From Tenacibaculum aquimarinum (lineage in GTDB: Bacteria; Bacteroidota; Bacteroidia; Flavobacteriales; Flavobacteriaceae): a stretch of 64,000 bases of DNA. Every line of letters begins with the position of its first letter. The stretch's first letter is position 1. The notes under the pieces are model-generated. The model made no database searches and was not told the origin of the DNA. It worked only from the letters and a program-made list of their open reading frames with translations. This document shows, piece by piece, positions 1 through 8,244 of this stretch. A program made the position numbers and the translations under genes. The stretch spans positions 433,788 to 497,787 of the forward strand of contig NZ_JAKGSC010000002.1 in the NCBI RefSeq assembly GCF_022478115.1, read 5' to 3'.

Positions 1-205
1 GACCATAAAACTCCAATTTTTGAATAGCCTCTCTTAAATTTCCTCTACTAACTTGAAACTTTTCTGACAACATGCGCTCAGATGGCAGTTTATCTCCAGG
101 CTCTAAATTCTTATAATTAATAAGGTCTTTTATACCAATAATAATAGAATTTAAAATATCTTGATTTTCGTTTTTTGTAAGTACTTCTAATTTCATATCC
201 TTCAT
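1..205 (-). CDS. GntR/FadR-family transcriptional regulator, N-terminal part
   Basis: Only the first 68 codons lie in the window; the gene runs off the left edge. The start is ATG at 205 (a second ATG follows at 196). The visible protein is a winged-helix DNA-binding domain with the GntR signature: PGDKLPSER at about residues 38-46, then LSEKFQVSRGNLREAI as the recognition-helix region. The effector domain is outside the window, so the FadR subfamily is inferred from the operator type. A single TTGGTnnACCAA palindrome lies 12 bp upstream of the start, so the gene is probably autoregulated. Given the adjacent alginate genes it is the likely regulator of the locus, and a uronate-derived inducer such as KDG would fit, but that is inference. 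Confidence 0.85.
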   Translation of the reverse strand, partial: MKDMKLEVLTKNENQDILNSIIIGIKDLINYKNLEPGDKLPSERMLSEKFQVSRGNLREAIQKLEFYG

Positions 206-217
206 TTAAATTCTAAA

Positions 218-234
218 TTGGTTTACCAAATTTA
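218..234 (-). promoter_or_regulatory. Operator fused to -7 box, regulator gene
   Basis: One perfect palindrome TTGGTTTACCAA at 218-229. Read on the minus strand, a flavobacterial -7 box TAAATTTG (227-234) shares its last three bases with the palindrome. A bound regulator would cover the transcription start. The spacing to the start codon (12 bp) implies a very short leader. Confidence 0.65.
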
Positions 235-382
235 TAGTATAAAAATATAAAAACCAACACTATTCTTTCTAATTTACCATTATACTTTCTAAATAACTTT
301 AGTTTATATACGATTGAAAGAATTATTAAAACTATACTAGATGTTTATTAAACTTATAAACATCGCTATTATCTATATTATT

Positions 383-1309
383 TTAGTGAGAAACTTCTAA
401 TTTATAAAGTCTTACTTTTGAAAAAGCTCCTTTATCTCTAGATTGAAAGTAATTACCCACTTTAAAGTAATTCTCAAAAATACCCCATTTTTTCATGTGA
501 ATATTTTCGTAAACTTTATATTCATTTTTATTTAAGATAATTACCATTTTACCTTCAGAAACCTTTACTTCTAAAGTAAATTTCCTAAAACCTACTTCTT
601 CTTCAAAATTAAAACCTTTATCATTACCCCACATTTCTTCAAGTAACAACTGATTGCCTGTAGCATTAGGGTTTATTAAAACTTTTGTCTTAACTCGAAT
701 TTTACCTTTATCCCAATATATTTTTAATATTGGTGGAGCATTATTATCTTTCTGGCCTATTAAGTCTCGCTGTTCATTGGTTAATCTACCATGAATTTGC
801 ATGATAATAGTTCTATGGTATTTGCCTTTAGAATCTTTGGTAGTTTCATCCATTGCCATAACACCTTTCATATAAGCTCCATCTGCAAATGTCCAATTGG
901 TATTATTATCACCAGGAACCATTTGTTCTCTTAATTCAGATCTAGTATACTTAGTGTTAGCTGTTTTAGAATTTGTAGGCATTGCATGAAAAACGATTGC
1001 ACCTTTTGTTGAGTCTATATACATAAAAGGTTTTGCTATTTCATTTTTAGCAAAATCTTTAATTTCAGGTGGTTCAATTTCGTAAGGTTTACCTTTTTCA
1101 TTTGTAACTGGCAAAGTAACTTTCCAATGACTTAAATCTATTTTAGGTAATTTTACTTTCTTACGTTTTTTCTTACGTTTTTTCCTCTTTTTAAGTTTTT
1201 CAACTTTAACATCATCTGTGACATTACCTCCCTTATTTTGGGAAGTAATGTTTACAGATAGAAATACTATTATTAAAAATAACCCTATATTCCTTTGAAT
1301 GTTTTGCAT
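383..1309 (-). CDS. Secreted PL7-family alginate lyase with polybasic linker
   Basis: 308 aa. An N-terminal hydrophobic signal segment (about residues 8-23) suggests export. The catalytic domain carries the three PL7 signatures: RSELRE (123-128), QIH (171-173) and YFKVGNYFQ (281-289). This family cleaves alginate by beta-elimination with the QIH and tyrosine residues at the active site. Between signal peptide and domain lies a run of twelve consecutive Lys/Arg (residues 40-51), which is unusual. No lipobox cysteine is seen, so the protein is probably soluble periplasmic or released. It is the last gene of the susC1-susD1-PKD-PL7 operon, 3 bp after the PKD gene. Endo versus exo action cannot be read from the sequence. 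Confidence 0.9.
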   Translation of the reverse strand: MQNIQRNIGLFLIIVFLSVNITSQNKGGNVTDDVKVEKLKKRKKRKKKRKKVKLPKIDLSHWKVTLPVTNEKGKPYEIEPPEIKDFAKNEIAKPFMYIDSTKGAIVFHAMPTNSKTANTKYTRSELREQMVPGDNNTNWTFADGAYMKGVMAMDETTKDSKGKYHRTIIMQIHGRLTNEQRDLIGQKDNNAPPILKIYWDKGKIRVKTKVLINPNATGNQLLLEEMWGNDKGFNFEEEVGFRKFTLEVKVSEGKMVIILNKNEYKVYENIHMKKWGIFENYFKVGNYFQSRDKGAFSKVRLYKLEVSH

Positions 1310-1312
1310 ATA

Positions 1313-2314
1313 TTAATTTGCTGTAATAGTTACAGAATCAAGTCTAATTTCCTCGTCTCCACTTGTATAACCATAGCTTCCAACAGTACTATCTCCACCG
1401 ATACCTCTCATAAAGAAAGCAACACTATCGTTGTTACCTGCATTAAATGTATATGTGTTAGTGATATAACTTGTATCACTAGGATTGGAAAGTACTTCTG
1501 TTATAAGACTGTTTGCTGGGTCTAAAGCTACAGCAGGGTCATTATAACCAAAACCTGTTTTTGGGTACTCAGTTGCAGTTGCATAATATGTTGGTGTGTA
1601 ACCAGCAGTATAACCAGAACCTGCTAAAATTCTTAACTCTAACATACTATCCATTGGAGGTGTATTATTTTCTAAACCTTTAAAAGAAGTAATAATTTCA
1701 ATTGTATAATCTGCATTTGGAACAACTTCAAATTCTTGGTAAATATGATCTGGTTCATTATTATCGAATTTTACAACATCAGATCCATTACCTGAACTAG
1801 ATTCTCCTTGTTCACCAATATCATCATTATCCCAACCTGAACAAGCACAGTCACTTGATGTTCCATTGTTTTTTGGTAATTTATCAAATACTGAATTAAT
1901 TAAAGTTGGATCTGGAATAACTACGACCAAAGGCTCTATAACTTCAATAACTTCTGAGTAAGTACTAGTAACTCCTAAATTATCTTGAGCTACAAGTGTA
2001 ACTGTAAAACTTCCTTCACCTGGAAAAGTGGTTGATGGTTCTATTTCTGTAGAAGTATCTCCATTTCCAAAATCCCAAGAGTAAGATGTAGCACTAGAAG
2101 ATTCGTTAGTAAAACTATACGTCATCCATTCATCACCAACGGCTCCTGCTCCTTGTGTAGCTGAAAAAGCTGCAGTTGGAGGTGTTAGATCTGCAATATC
2201 ACCAGTATCTGGCAAGTTTTCTTCACATGAGGTTACAAAACCTAGTGAGAATAATAATATTAATATTCCAAATTTTGAAATATTAGTTTGTATTTTTTTT
2301 GCTATTTGTTTCAT
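1313..2314 (-). CDS. PKD-domain surface lipoprotein, probable alginate-binding protein
   Basis: 333 aa from ATG at 2314 (an in-frame TTG four codons upstream is less likely). A lipoprotein signal ends FVTSC with Cys30, followed by acidic residues EEN, compatible with surface export in Bacteroidota. A PKD/Ig-like domain spans roughly residues 44-127 (core SYSWDFGNGDTS). The C-terminal 180 residues look like a beta-sandwich carbohydrate-binding module (segments YQEFEVVPNADYTIEI and IRLDSVTI), with a Cys-x-Cys at about 156-158. It sits 21 bp after susD1, the place where SusE/F-type surface glycan-binding proteins are encoded. I infer alginate capture; no catalytic motif is visible. Confidence 0.75.
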   Translation of the reverse strand: MKQIAKKIQTNISKFGILILLFSLGFVTSCEENLPDTGDIADLTPPTAAFSATQGAGAVGDEWMTYSFTNESSSATSYSWDFGNGDTSTEIEPSTTFPGEGSFTVTLVAQDNLGVTSTYSEVIEVIEPLVVVIPDPTLINSVFDKLPKNNGTSSDCACSGWDNDDIGEQGESSSGNGSDVVKFDNNEPDHIYQEFEVVPNADYTIEIITSFKGLENNTPPMDSMLELRILAGSGYTAGYTPTYYATATEYPKTGFGYNDPAVALDPANSLITEVLSNPSDTSYITNTYTFNAGNNDSVAFFMRGIGGDSTVGSYGYTSGDEEIRLDSVTITAN

Positions 2315-2335
2315 AATAATTAACAATTAATTTGA

Positions 2336-3754
2336 TTAATAACCAGGATTTTGTGATAACAAACCGTTACTTAAGTTTATTTCTCTTTGTGGTATTGGTA
2401 ATAAAAGATCTGTACCTGAAAAGTTTGATGAAAATGCACCTAAAACGTTTGAAGCTTCACCCATTCTTACTAAGTCGAAAAATCTGTGATTCTCAAAAGC
2501 TAACTCAACTCTTCTTTCATCCATTAAGTCTTGTTTAGTAATTTCTGTAACAGCTGTAGTTAAACCTGCTCTATCTCTAACTTCTTGGAATGAAGTTATT
2601 GCATTACTACTTGTAGTAGAAGCTCCACCAGCCATAATAGCTTCAACATGCATTAATAAAACATCAGCATATCTTAAAACTATCCAGTCATTACCAGCAG
2701 AAGTAGGATCAGCAGATGTAACTGGTATACCTAAAGTAGTATCTCCATCTGGCAAGTATTTTACAACTTGATATTTACCGGCTTGACCAGAATCTTCTCT
2801 ATAAGATAATAAAGTACGGTTTCCTCCTAAAGCATCAATTGCTGCTTTTGCATCTGGAGTTACATAATTTACACCACTAGTTCTACCCACTGCATTTAAC
2901 ATTTCAGCAGAAAAATTTTGACTATCATTATTAGAACCAGCTATATAACCAATAGAATAAATAACCTCATTATTTCCTTCAGAATAAAATATATCTTTAA
3001 AATCTGTTTGTAAACCAAAACCTCTAGAAGGATTCATAATAGACTCTAATAAACCTTGTGCTTCTCCATAACGTCCTAAAGTTAAATAAACTTTAGCTAA
3101 AATACCCTCAGCAGCAGCTTTCGATGCTCTATCTTTATATGTATCGTCTAAATTTGCTATTGCAGTTAGTAAATCACTTTCTATTAAAGAATAAACTTGA
3201 GATGTAGCTACTCTGGTGTAAGCAGTTTCTTTGTCTGATGGGTTGATTAATTTATCAACTAAAGGTATATCTCCATACAAACGTACCAAGTTAAAATAAG
3301 CATATGCTCTAACAAACTTAGCTTCTCCTTCATATTGTGCTGCAGAACTACCTGCTGCTTCTAAACTTTCTAAAATAAGATTTGCTCTATAAATTACATT
3401 GTAATAACTTCTATAATAATCGTCTACAATACCATTTGTAGATTCTATATTAAAAAACTCAAATTGAGCAGCTTCTCCTTCTTGACTTTTAGTTTCTGTA
3501 TTATCACTACGCATTTCTGTAACATAAAATTCAACTTGAACTCCATGATTTAAGTTAGAACTTGTAAGTTTTAATGCATTAACTCCTTGTATACCATCGT
3601 ACATGTTTACAACCCCAGCTTCAATTTCAGCTTCCGTAGTAAAATACGTATCTGAACTTACACCTGTTATTATTTCAGGTGATAAGAAAGTATCTTCACA
3701 CGAAGAAAGAAACATTGCAACTGCAAGTACTATTAAAAATTTAATTTGTTTCAT
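2336..3754 (-). CDS. SusD/RagB-family nutrient-binding lipoprotein 1
   Basis: 472 aa. The lipobox is LSSC (Cys19) followed by EDTFL. The family pattern is clear: an N-terminal SusD-like region, helical TPR-like segments (AKFVRAYAYFNLVRLYGDIPLV, split by family convention at ARAYAYFNL), and the C-terminal RagB region ending DERRVELAFENHRFFDLVRMG and the terminal QNPGY. SusD proteins form the lid of a SusC transporter and bind the oligosaccharide at the cell surface. The gene follows susC1 by 30 bp. Substrate alginate or its oligomers is inferred from the neighbouring lyases. Confidence 0.93.
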   Translation of the reverse strand: MKQIKFLIVLAVAMFLSSCEDTFLSPEIITGVSSDTYFTTEAEIEAGVVNMYDGIQGVNALKLTSSNLNHGVQVEFYVTEMRSDNTETKSQEGEAAQFEFFNIESTNGIVDDYYRSYYNVIYRANLILESLEAAGSSAAQYEGEAKFVRAYAYFNLVRLYGDIPLVDKLINPSDKETAYTRVATSQVYSLIESDLLTAIANLDDTYKDRASKAAAEGILAKVYLTLGRYGEAQGLLESIMNPSRGFGLQTDFKDIFYSEGNNEVIYSIGYIAGSNNDSQNFSAEMLNAVGRTSGVNYVTPDAKAAIDALGGNRTLLSYREDSGQAGKYQVVKYLPDGDTTLGIPVTSADPTSAGNDWIVLRYADVLLMHVEAIMAGGASTTSSNAITSFQEVRDRAGLTTAVTEITKQDLMDERRVELAFENHRFFDLVRMGEASNVLGAFSSNFSGTDLLLPIPQREINLSNGLLSQNPGY

Positions 3755-3784
3755 AATATTTTCTTTTTATTAATTTGTAGTTTC

Positions 3785-6700
3785 TTAAAATTCTACATTT
3801 AAACCTAATGACACTGTACTAAATACTGGCGAACCAGCTCTTTGATAACCATAAGTTGTAGCACTTGTTGTGTTTATAGACTCTGGATTAAAACCTGTAT
3901 AGTCACTTGCTGTTAAGTACATTAAATTTTGACCAGTTGCATATACCCTTAAGTTAGATAATTTAATTTTGTCTAATAAATCTCTATTAAAAGTATATCC
4001 AATATTTACATTTCTTAATGCTATATAAGAAGCATCTTGAATAATATCATTTGTAAATATTTTTTCTTTAATGAATTCCTGATTTGGTGTAGTAGAAATA
4101 TAATCTTGACCACTGTTAAAGTGATTTAAAATATATTGGTCTCCCATATTTCTAACTTCTGCACCATGGCTTCCTTGAAACATAAAGCTTGCATCAAAGT
4201 TCCCTATTTTAAATTCGTTTGATAGGCTCCAAACAAAATCTGGATATGGATTTCCTAAAATAGTTTTATCATCGTCATCAATTATTCCGTCTCCATTTAA
4301 ATCTTTTACATAAACATCTTGAGCTTCAGCTCCAATAGGGTGAAAAGGATTACTTAAGAATTCTCTTGGAATATCTCTTTCTACTACCCAACCATAAAAA
4401 GATGAAATAGGACTTCCGACTAAGTTAATCCATTCTGCTGCTCTTTTAGAGTCAACGCTTTGAATTTGCCCATCAGCATCACCAAAATCATTTAAGGTGT
4501 TTTCATTTAAAGAAGCAATTGCTGTAGTTGACCATTTAAAGTTTTCATTAGAAACATTTCTAGTTCTAACCTCAAATTCCCAACCACTATTTTCAACTTC
4601 TCCTCTATTTAAAAGTGCGTTAGAAAAACCTGTTGTTGAAGGAACTGGTTCAAATAACAATAATTGATTACTAGTTCTTTTATAATAATCTACAGATCCT
4701 GTAACTACACTATTAAACAATCCAAAATCAACTCCTGGATTAAATTCCACTTGCTCTTCCCATTGTAAATCTGGATTAGCAATATTTAAAGGGTTAGCAA
4801 CTGGCACTTGAGTACCATCAGAAACACCTGTAGAATTAGATGTATCTAAAATTGCTAGATATGGGTAATGATCTACAACTCTATTACCTGTTCTAAAATC
4901 ATCATTACCTGTAACACCATAGCTTATTCTAAATTTTAATCTATTTAACCAGTCGTTATCTTGTAAAAAATCTTCGTTGTGTACATTCCATCCTGCAGAA
5001 ACTGCATAGAAATTACCATATTTTTTATTTGGTCCAAACACAGAACTACCATCTCTTCTAAAACTTGCAGAAGCTAAATACCTATCATCATAAGCATAAT
5101 TTACTCTTGTGAAAAATGATAATAATGTTTTTTCAAATGAATAATCACTTTCGTTAGTTACACTAGCTGCTGCTGATATGTATTGCATTGAATCATCAGC
5201 AAAAACAGATCCTTGAATAGTTTCCCAGTCTAATCTTGTTTTTTCAGCTGAAGTACCTAATACTGCTCCAACCTCATGTTTTCCAAACGTTTTATCATAC
5301 GTTAATATATTATCTAATACTAAGTGATAAGATGTTTGATATGTACTATCTAATCTTGAAGCACTTGCGCCATTTCTATTTGAAAGGACACCTTGATATC
5401 TTGACTGTCTTGTTCTTTGGTAATCTCCAGAAACTGCTGTTCTAAATTTTAAATCATCAGTAATTTTATATTTACCGTAAACACTACCAAATAATTTTAA
5501 TTTAAAATCTCTACGATCTCTTTCTAAAATTTTAGCTGCAGGATTAGTATTTGAAGTATTACTAATATCTGTTCCACTACCTCCGTTTGGTACCGGTAAA
5601 CCAGTATTTAAATCGAAATCATCAAACATTCTTTGTATAGCGTAATCTCCAACTTTAGCATCTGCATACTTACCCCCATCTCTTGTTCTGTTTACATACT
5701 TAATTGTTTCTTCAGTTAAATATACAGGCAACCAAGATGGTTGTCTTAAAATATCGTGAGTAGAACCATCAAATCTTCTTCTTTCTGTAAAAGAAGGGTT
5801 AAGACGAGCTCCTACTGTAAACCTCTTACCTAATTTAGCTTCAACTTTACCGTTAAAATTATACTTTTTGTAATCATCTGTTAATAAAACCCCTTCATCA
5901 TGTAAGTAATTTAACGATGTGCTAAATTTAATTTTCTCATTTCCTCCACGTACTGCGAAAGAATGATTTGTAATTACACCACCATCAAATATAACATCTT
6001 GCCAATTTGTTTGATCTCCAAGTAATAACTTATACTTTGTTTTGTCAGTTAAACCATAAGTATAATTTAACTCTTGTTTTGCATTCTCAGTTACAGAACT
6101 GTAATATGCATCACTTTGTCTAGCAGTTTTAATACCTGTATATGTATTATAACTGTATTTAGTTTTACCTTCTTTACCTTGTTTTGTTGTAATCATTACT
6201 ACACCATTACCACCTCTAGAACCATATATCGCACCAGATGCTGCATCTTTCAAAACTTCAAAAGACTCTACGTCGTTCATATCAAGAGAGCCTAAAAAAT
6301 CTGAATCTACAACAACTCCATCAACAACGACTAACGGTCCAGAATTACCTGTAATAGAACCAACACCACGAATACGTATTGTTGGAGCAGAACCTGCTTC
6401 ACCTTCAGTTGCTTGGATATTTACACCAGAAACTTGCCCTACTAAAGCATCATCAACCCTAGAAACTGCTATCTGATCTAATGTTTCATTCTTTACTTTA
6501 GAAATTGCACCAGTTAAGTGAGATTTTTTCTGAGTTCCATAACCAACTATTACAACTTCATCTAAAACATCAGCATCTTCCACTAAGCTTATATTTAAAG
6601 TTTTTTGGTTACTAATTGTTACTGTTTGCGAAGCAAACCCTAAAAAAGAAAATTCTAAAACATTCCCTTTCTTCACTTGTAAAGAAAAACTACCATCTAA

Positions 6701-6871
6701 GTCCGTTTCAGTTCCAGAATTAGAATTAAGAATTCTTACTGACACCCCAGGAAGACCAAAATTATCTGACTTTGCAACAACAGTACCTTTTAAAGAATAA
6801 CTGCTTTGTGCAAAAATACAAATGTTAACAAACATTGCCACCAGCAACGTTATTTTAAATTTTAAGCTCAT
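3785..6871 (-). CDS. SusC/RagA-family TonB-dependent outer-membrane transporter 1
   Basis: 1028 aa with a signal peptide ending IFAQ (about residue 22). A carboxypeptidase-regulatory-like domain (about 28-95, LPGVSVRI and GTETDLDGSF) is followed by the DEVVIVGYG region, a TonB-dependent plug (about 110-230) and a beta-barrel ending in Phe. SusC proteins import oligosaccharides with energy from TonB/ExbBD, capped by SusD. It opens the operon susC1-susD1-PKD-PL7. A leader of about 260 nt separates the start codon from a three-copy operator at 7102-7139. It is a paralogue of susC2 at 11108, with near-identical sequence in the plug. Confidence 0.95.
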   Translation of the reverse strand: MSLKFKITLLVAMFVNICIFAQSSYSLKGTVVAKSDNFGLPGVSVRILNSNSGTETDLDGSFSLQVKKGNVLEFSFLGFASQTVTISNQKTLNISLVEDADVLDEVVIVGYGTQKKSHLTGAISKVKNETLDQIAVSRVDDALVGQVSGVNIQATEGEAGSAPTIRIRGVGSITGNSGPLVVVDGVVVDSDFLGSLDMNDVESFEVLKDAASGAIYGSRGGNGVVMITTKQGKEGKTKYSYNTYTGIKTARQSDAYYSSVTENAKQELNYTYGLTDKTKYKLLLGDQTNWQDVIFDGGVITNHSFAVRGGNEKIKFSTSLNYLHDEGVLLTDDYKKYNFNGKVEAKLGKRFTVGARLNPSFTERRRFDGSTHDILRQPSWLPVYLTEETIKYVNRTRDGGKYADAKVGDYAIQRMFDDFDLNTGLPVPNGGSGTDISNTSNTNPAAKILERDRRDFKLKLFGSVYGKYKITDDLKFRTAVSGDYQRTRQSRYQGVLSNRNGASASRLDSTYQTSYHLVLDNILTYDKTFGKHEVGAVLGTSAEKTRLDWETIQGSVFADDSMQYISAAASVTNESDYSFEKTLLSFFTRVNYAYDDRYLASASFRRDGSSVFGPNKKYGNFYAVSAGWNVHNEDFLQDNDWLNRLKFRISYGVTGNDDFRTGNRVVDHYPYLAILDTSNSTGVSDGTQVPVANPLNIANPDLQWEEQVEFNPGVDFGLFNSVVTGSVDYYKRTSNQLLLFEPVPSTTGFSNALLNRGEVENSGWEFEVRTRNVSNENFKWSTTAIASLNENTLNDFGDADGQIQSVDSKRAAEWINLVGSPISSFYGWVVERDIPREFLSNPFHPIGAEAQDVYVKDLNGDGIIDDDDKTILGNPYPDFVWSLSNEFKIGNFDASFMFQGSHGAEVRNMGDQYILNHFNSGQDYISTTPNQEFIKEKIFTNDIIQDASYIALRNVNIGYTFNRDLLDKIKLSNLRVYATGQNLMYLTASDYTGFNPESINTTSATTYGYQRAGSPVFSTVSLGLNVEF

Positions 6872-7100
6872 AATAATATTTTATGTTTAAAAAATGTTAT
6901 TTATCATCGTGCTGATAAATTTTATTCACTTATACAAACTATTTTAGAGGTTAAAAACAACGCTAAAATTATATTAAACTGTTTTTATTAACTCTATTAT
7001 AACTTATATAATTTATTTTAAAAGGATAAATACACACGAATAAAAACCCTTTACCTTAAATTTAAGCATCTTTAAATCTATGAAATAAAACCACTTAACG
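6872..7100 (-). promoter_or_regulatory. susC1 5' leader with two hairpins (candidate kissing loop)
   Basis: On the transcribed minus strand, hairpin P1 (7052 to 7021) has the loop UCGUGU (7039-7034), a 3-bp inner stem, a symmetric U-rich internal loop and a 7-bp outer stem. Hairpin P2 (6920 to 6899) has a perfect 8-bp stem and the loop GCACGA (6912-6907), which can pair with the P1 loop over six bases with one G-U. P2 ends 27 nt before the start codon. The susC2 leader has the same arrangement, at the same distance from its start. The interaction is predicted by eye, not folded by program. Confidence 0.5.
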
Positions 7101-7101
7101 A

Positions 7102-7144
7102 TTGGTTCACCAGACTGGTTTACCAAATTGGTTCACCAAATATA
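7102..7144 (-). promoter_or_regulatory. Triple operator and -7 box of the susC1 operon
   Basis: Three palindromes with one-base edge variation: TTGGTTCACCAG (7102-7113), CTGGTTTACCAA (7115-7126) and TTGGTTCACCAA (7128-7139). Their starts are exactly 13 bp apart. On the minus strand a perfect -7 box TATATTTG (7137-7144) overlaps the outermost copy, so transcription should begin inside the array (about 7131), which suggests repression in the absence of inducer. Confidence 0.7.
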
Positions 7145-7369
7145 TGTAAAAAAATGTTAAATTCTGAATTTAATATAAAAAAACACTTTATTTTATTAAT
7201 CAAACTAACAAAGCTGCTTTAAATTATATAATCCTAAAAAAAATAGATAATTACATAATTATTGCTTTTGAGTTTTTCAATAAAGCAAAAAAAAAATGAA
7301 AGTATCTAGATTTAAAATCTAAATAAAGTAATACTTAACCCTAAACTTATTATTAGAGATTCTTCCAAT
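7145..7369. other. AT-rich spacer, nothing recognised
   Basis: 225 bp between the susC1 operator and the terminator behind the dehydrogenase gene. It is made largely of A/T runs. No reading frame, dyad or promoter was recognised beyond the -7 box already listed. Confidence 0.6.
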
Positions 7370-7408
7370 AAAAAAGCCGTTTTGTAATATTACAAAACGG
7401 CTTTTTTT
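7370..7408 (-). terminator. Rho-independent terminator after the SDR gene
   Basis: A near-perfect hairpin: arms AAAAGCCGTTTTGTAA and its complement with a short AT loop, flanked by A and T runs. It lies 17 bp beyond the SDR stop codon on the minus strand and separates the susC2 operon from the susC1 operon promoter. The symmetric A/T runs would allow action in both directions. Confidence 0.85.
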
Positions 7409-7424
7409 ATTTACTGAAAAACTT

Positions 7425-8189
7425 TTAGATACCTAAAGCTTGTCCTCCACCTACTTGAACAGTTTCTGCTGTTAAGAATGCAGCATCTTTACTCGCTAAG
7501 AAAGATACAACTCCTGCAACATCTTCTGGCTGTCCTAATCTACCTAACATAATGTTATTTGCCCATGAAGCAAAAACTTCTGGCTTTGTAGATTTAATTT
7601 GTTGGTGAAACGGTGTATCAATTGTTCCTGGTGATACAGCATTTACTCGAATTCCATATTCTGCTAAATCTTTGGCTAAAGCTCTTGTTATTGTATGAAC
7701 TCCTGCTTTTGATGTACCGTAGATTCCTGCTCCTGGTCCTCCAGCATTCCATCCTGCATTTGAGGTATAGTTAATGATTGTTGGATTATCTCCGTTCTTT
7801 AAAAATGGAATTGCTGCTCTTGAGGCAAAAAATACCGAGTCTAAGTTTAAGGCCATTACGAATCTATAAAATTCTGTAGTCATTTCTTCAAACCTAGCTC
7901 TTCCTCCTAATCCTCCTGCATTGTTTACTAGTACATCTATCTTTCCGTACTTTTCTCCAATTGCTTTTATATTTGAAGTTACTGCGTCTTCTTTTGTTAC
8001 ATCAAATCCATAGTAAGATGCATCGATTCCTGCATCAGTAAGCTCTTTTACTCTTGCTGCTCCTGCTTCATCTTCGATTCCGTTTAAGACTATTGTAAAT
8101 CCGTCTTCTCCTAATCTTTTTGCTACTGCAAATCCTATTCCTCCAGTTGCTCCTGTTATTATGGCAACTTTTCCTTTGTTTGTACTCAT
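7425..8189 (-). CDS. Short-chain dehydrogenase, probable DEH reductase
   Basis: 254 aa classical SDR. The cofactor motif TGATGGIG is at residues 12-19, NNAG at 89-92, and the catalytic set is Ser143, Tyr157 and Lys161 (YGTSK). In alginate-degrading bacteria, SDRs in this genomic position reduce 4-deoxy-L-erythro-5-hexoseulose uronate (DEH) to 2-keto-3-deoxygluconate with NAD(P)H. That assignment rests on context: it is last in the operon susC2-susD2-MFS-SDR. A glucose/gluconate dehydrogenase-type SDR is the main alternative. It acts in the cytoplasm. NADH versus NADPH preference is not determined from the sequence. Confidence 0.8.
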   Translation of the reverse strand: MSTNKGKVAIITGATGGIGFAVAKRLGEDGFTIVLNGIEDEAGAARVKELTDAGIDASYYGFDVTKEDAVTSNIKAIGEKYGKIDVLVNNAGGLGGRARFEEMTTEFYRFVMALNLDSVFFASRAAIPFLKNGDNPTIINYTSNAGWNAGGPGAGIYGTSKAGVHTITRALAKDLAEYGIRVNAVSPGTIDTPFHQQIKSTKPEVFASWANNIMLGRLGQPEDVAGVVSFLASKDAAFLTAETVQVGGGQALGI

Positions 8190-8244
8190 TTTATAAAAAT
8201 TTATCCTTTGTTTGTTTTATTCTTTATTGTATTGTTTCTTTTTT

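Noticed and set aside
1313..2326. Longer PKD-lipoprotein reading frame starting with TTG at 2326
   Set aside because: The ATG four codons later begins a standard lipoprotein signal, and the extension adds only MLII from a TTG codon.
7102..7139. 13-bp direct repeats considered as plasmid-type iterons or a short CRISPR
   Set aside because: Units are palindromic, found only at promoters in the locus and fused to -7 boxes, so they are operators. No CRISPR array or cas gene was seen.
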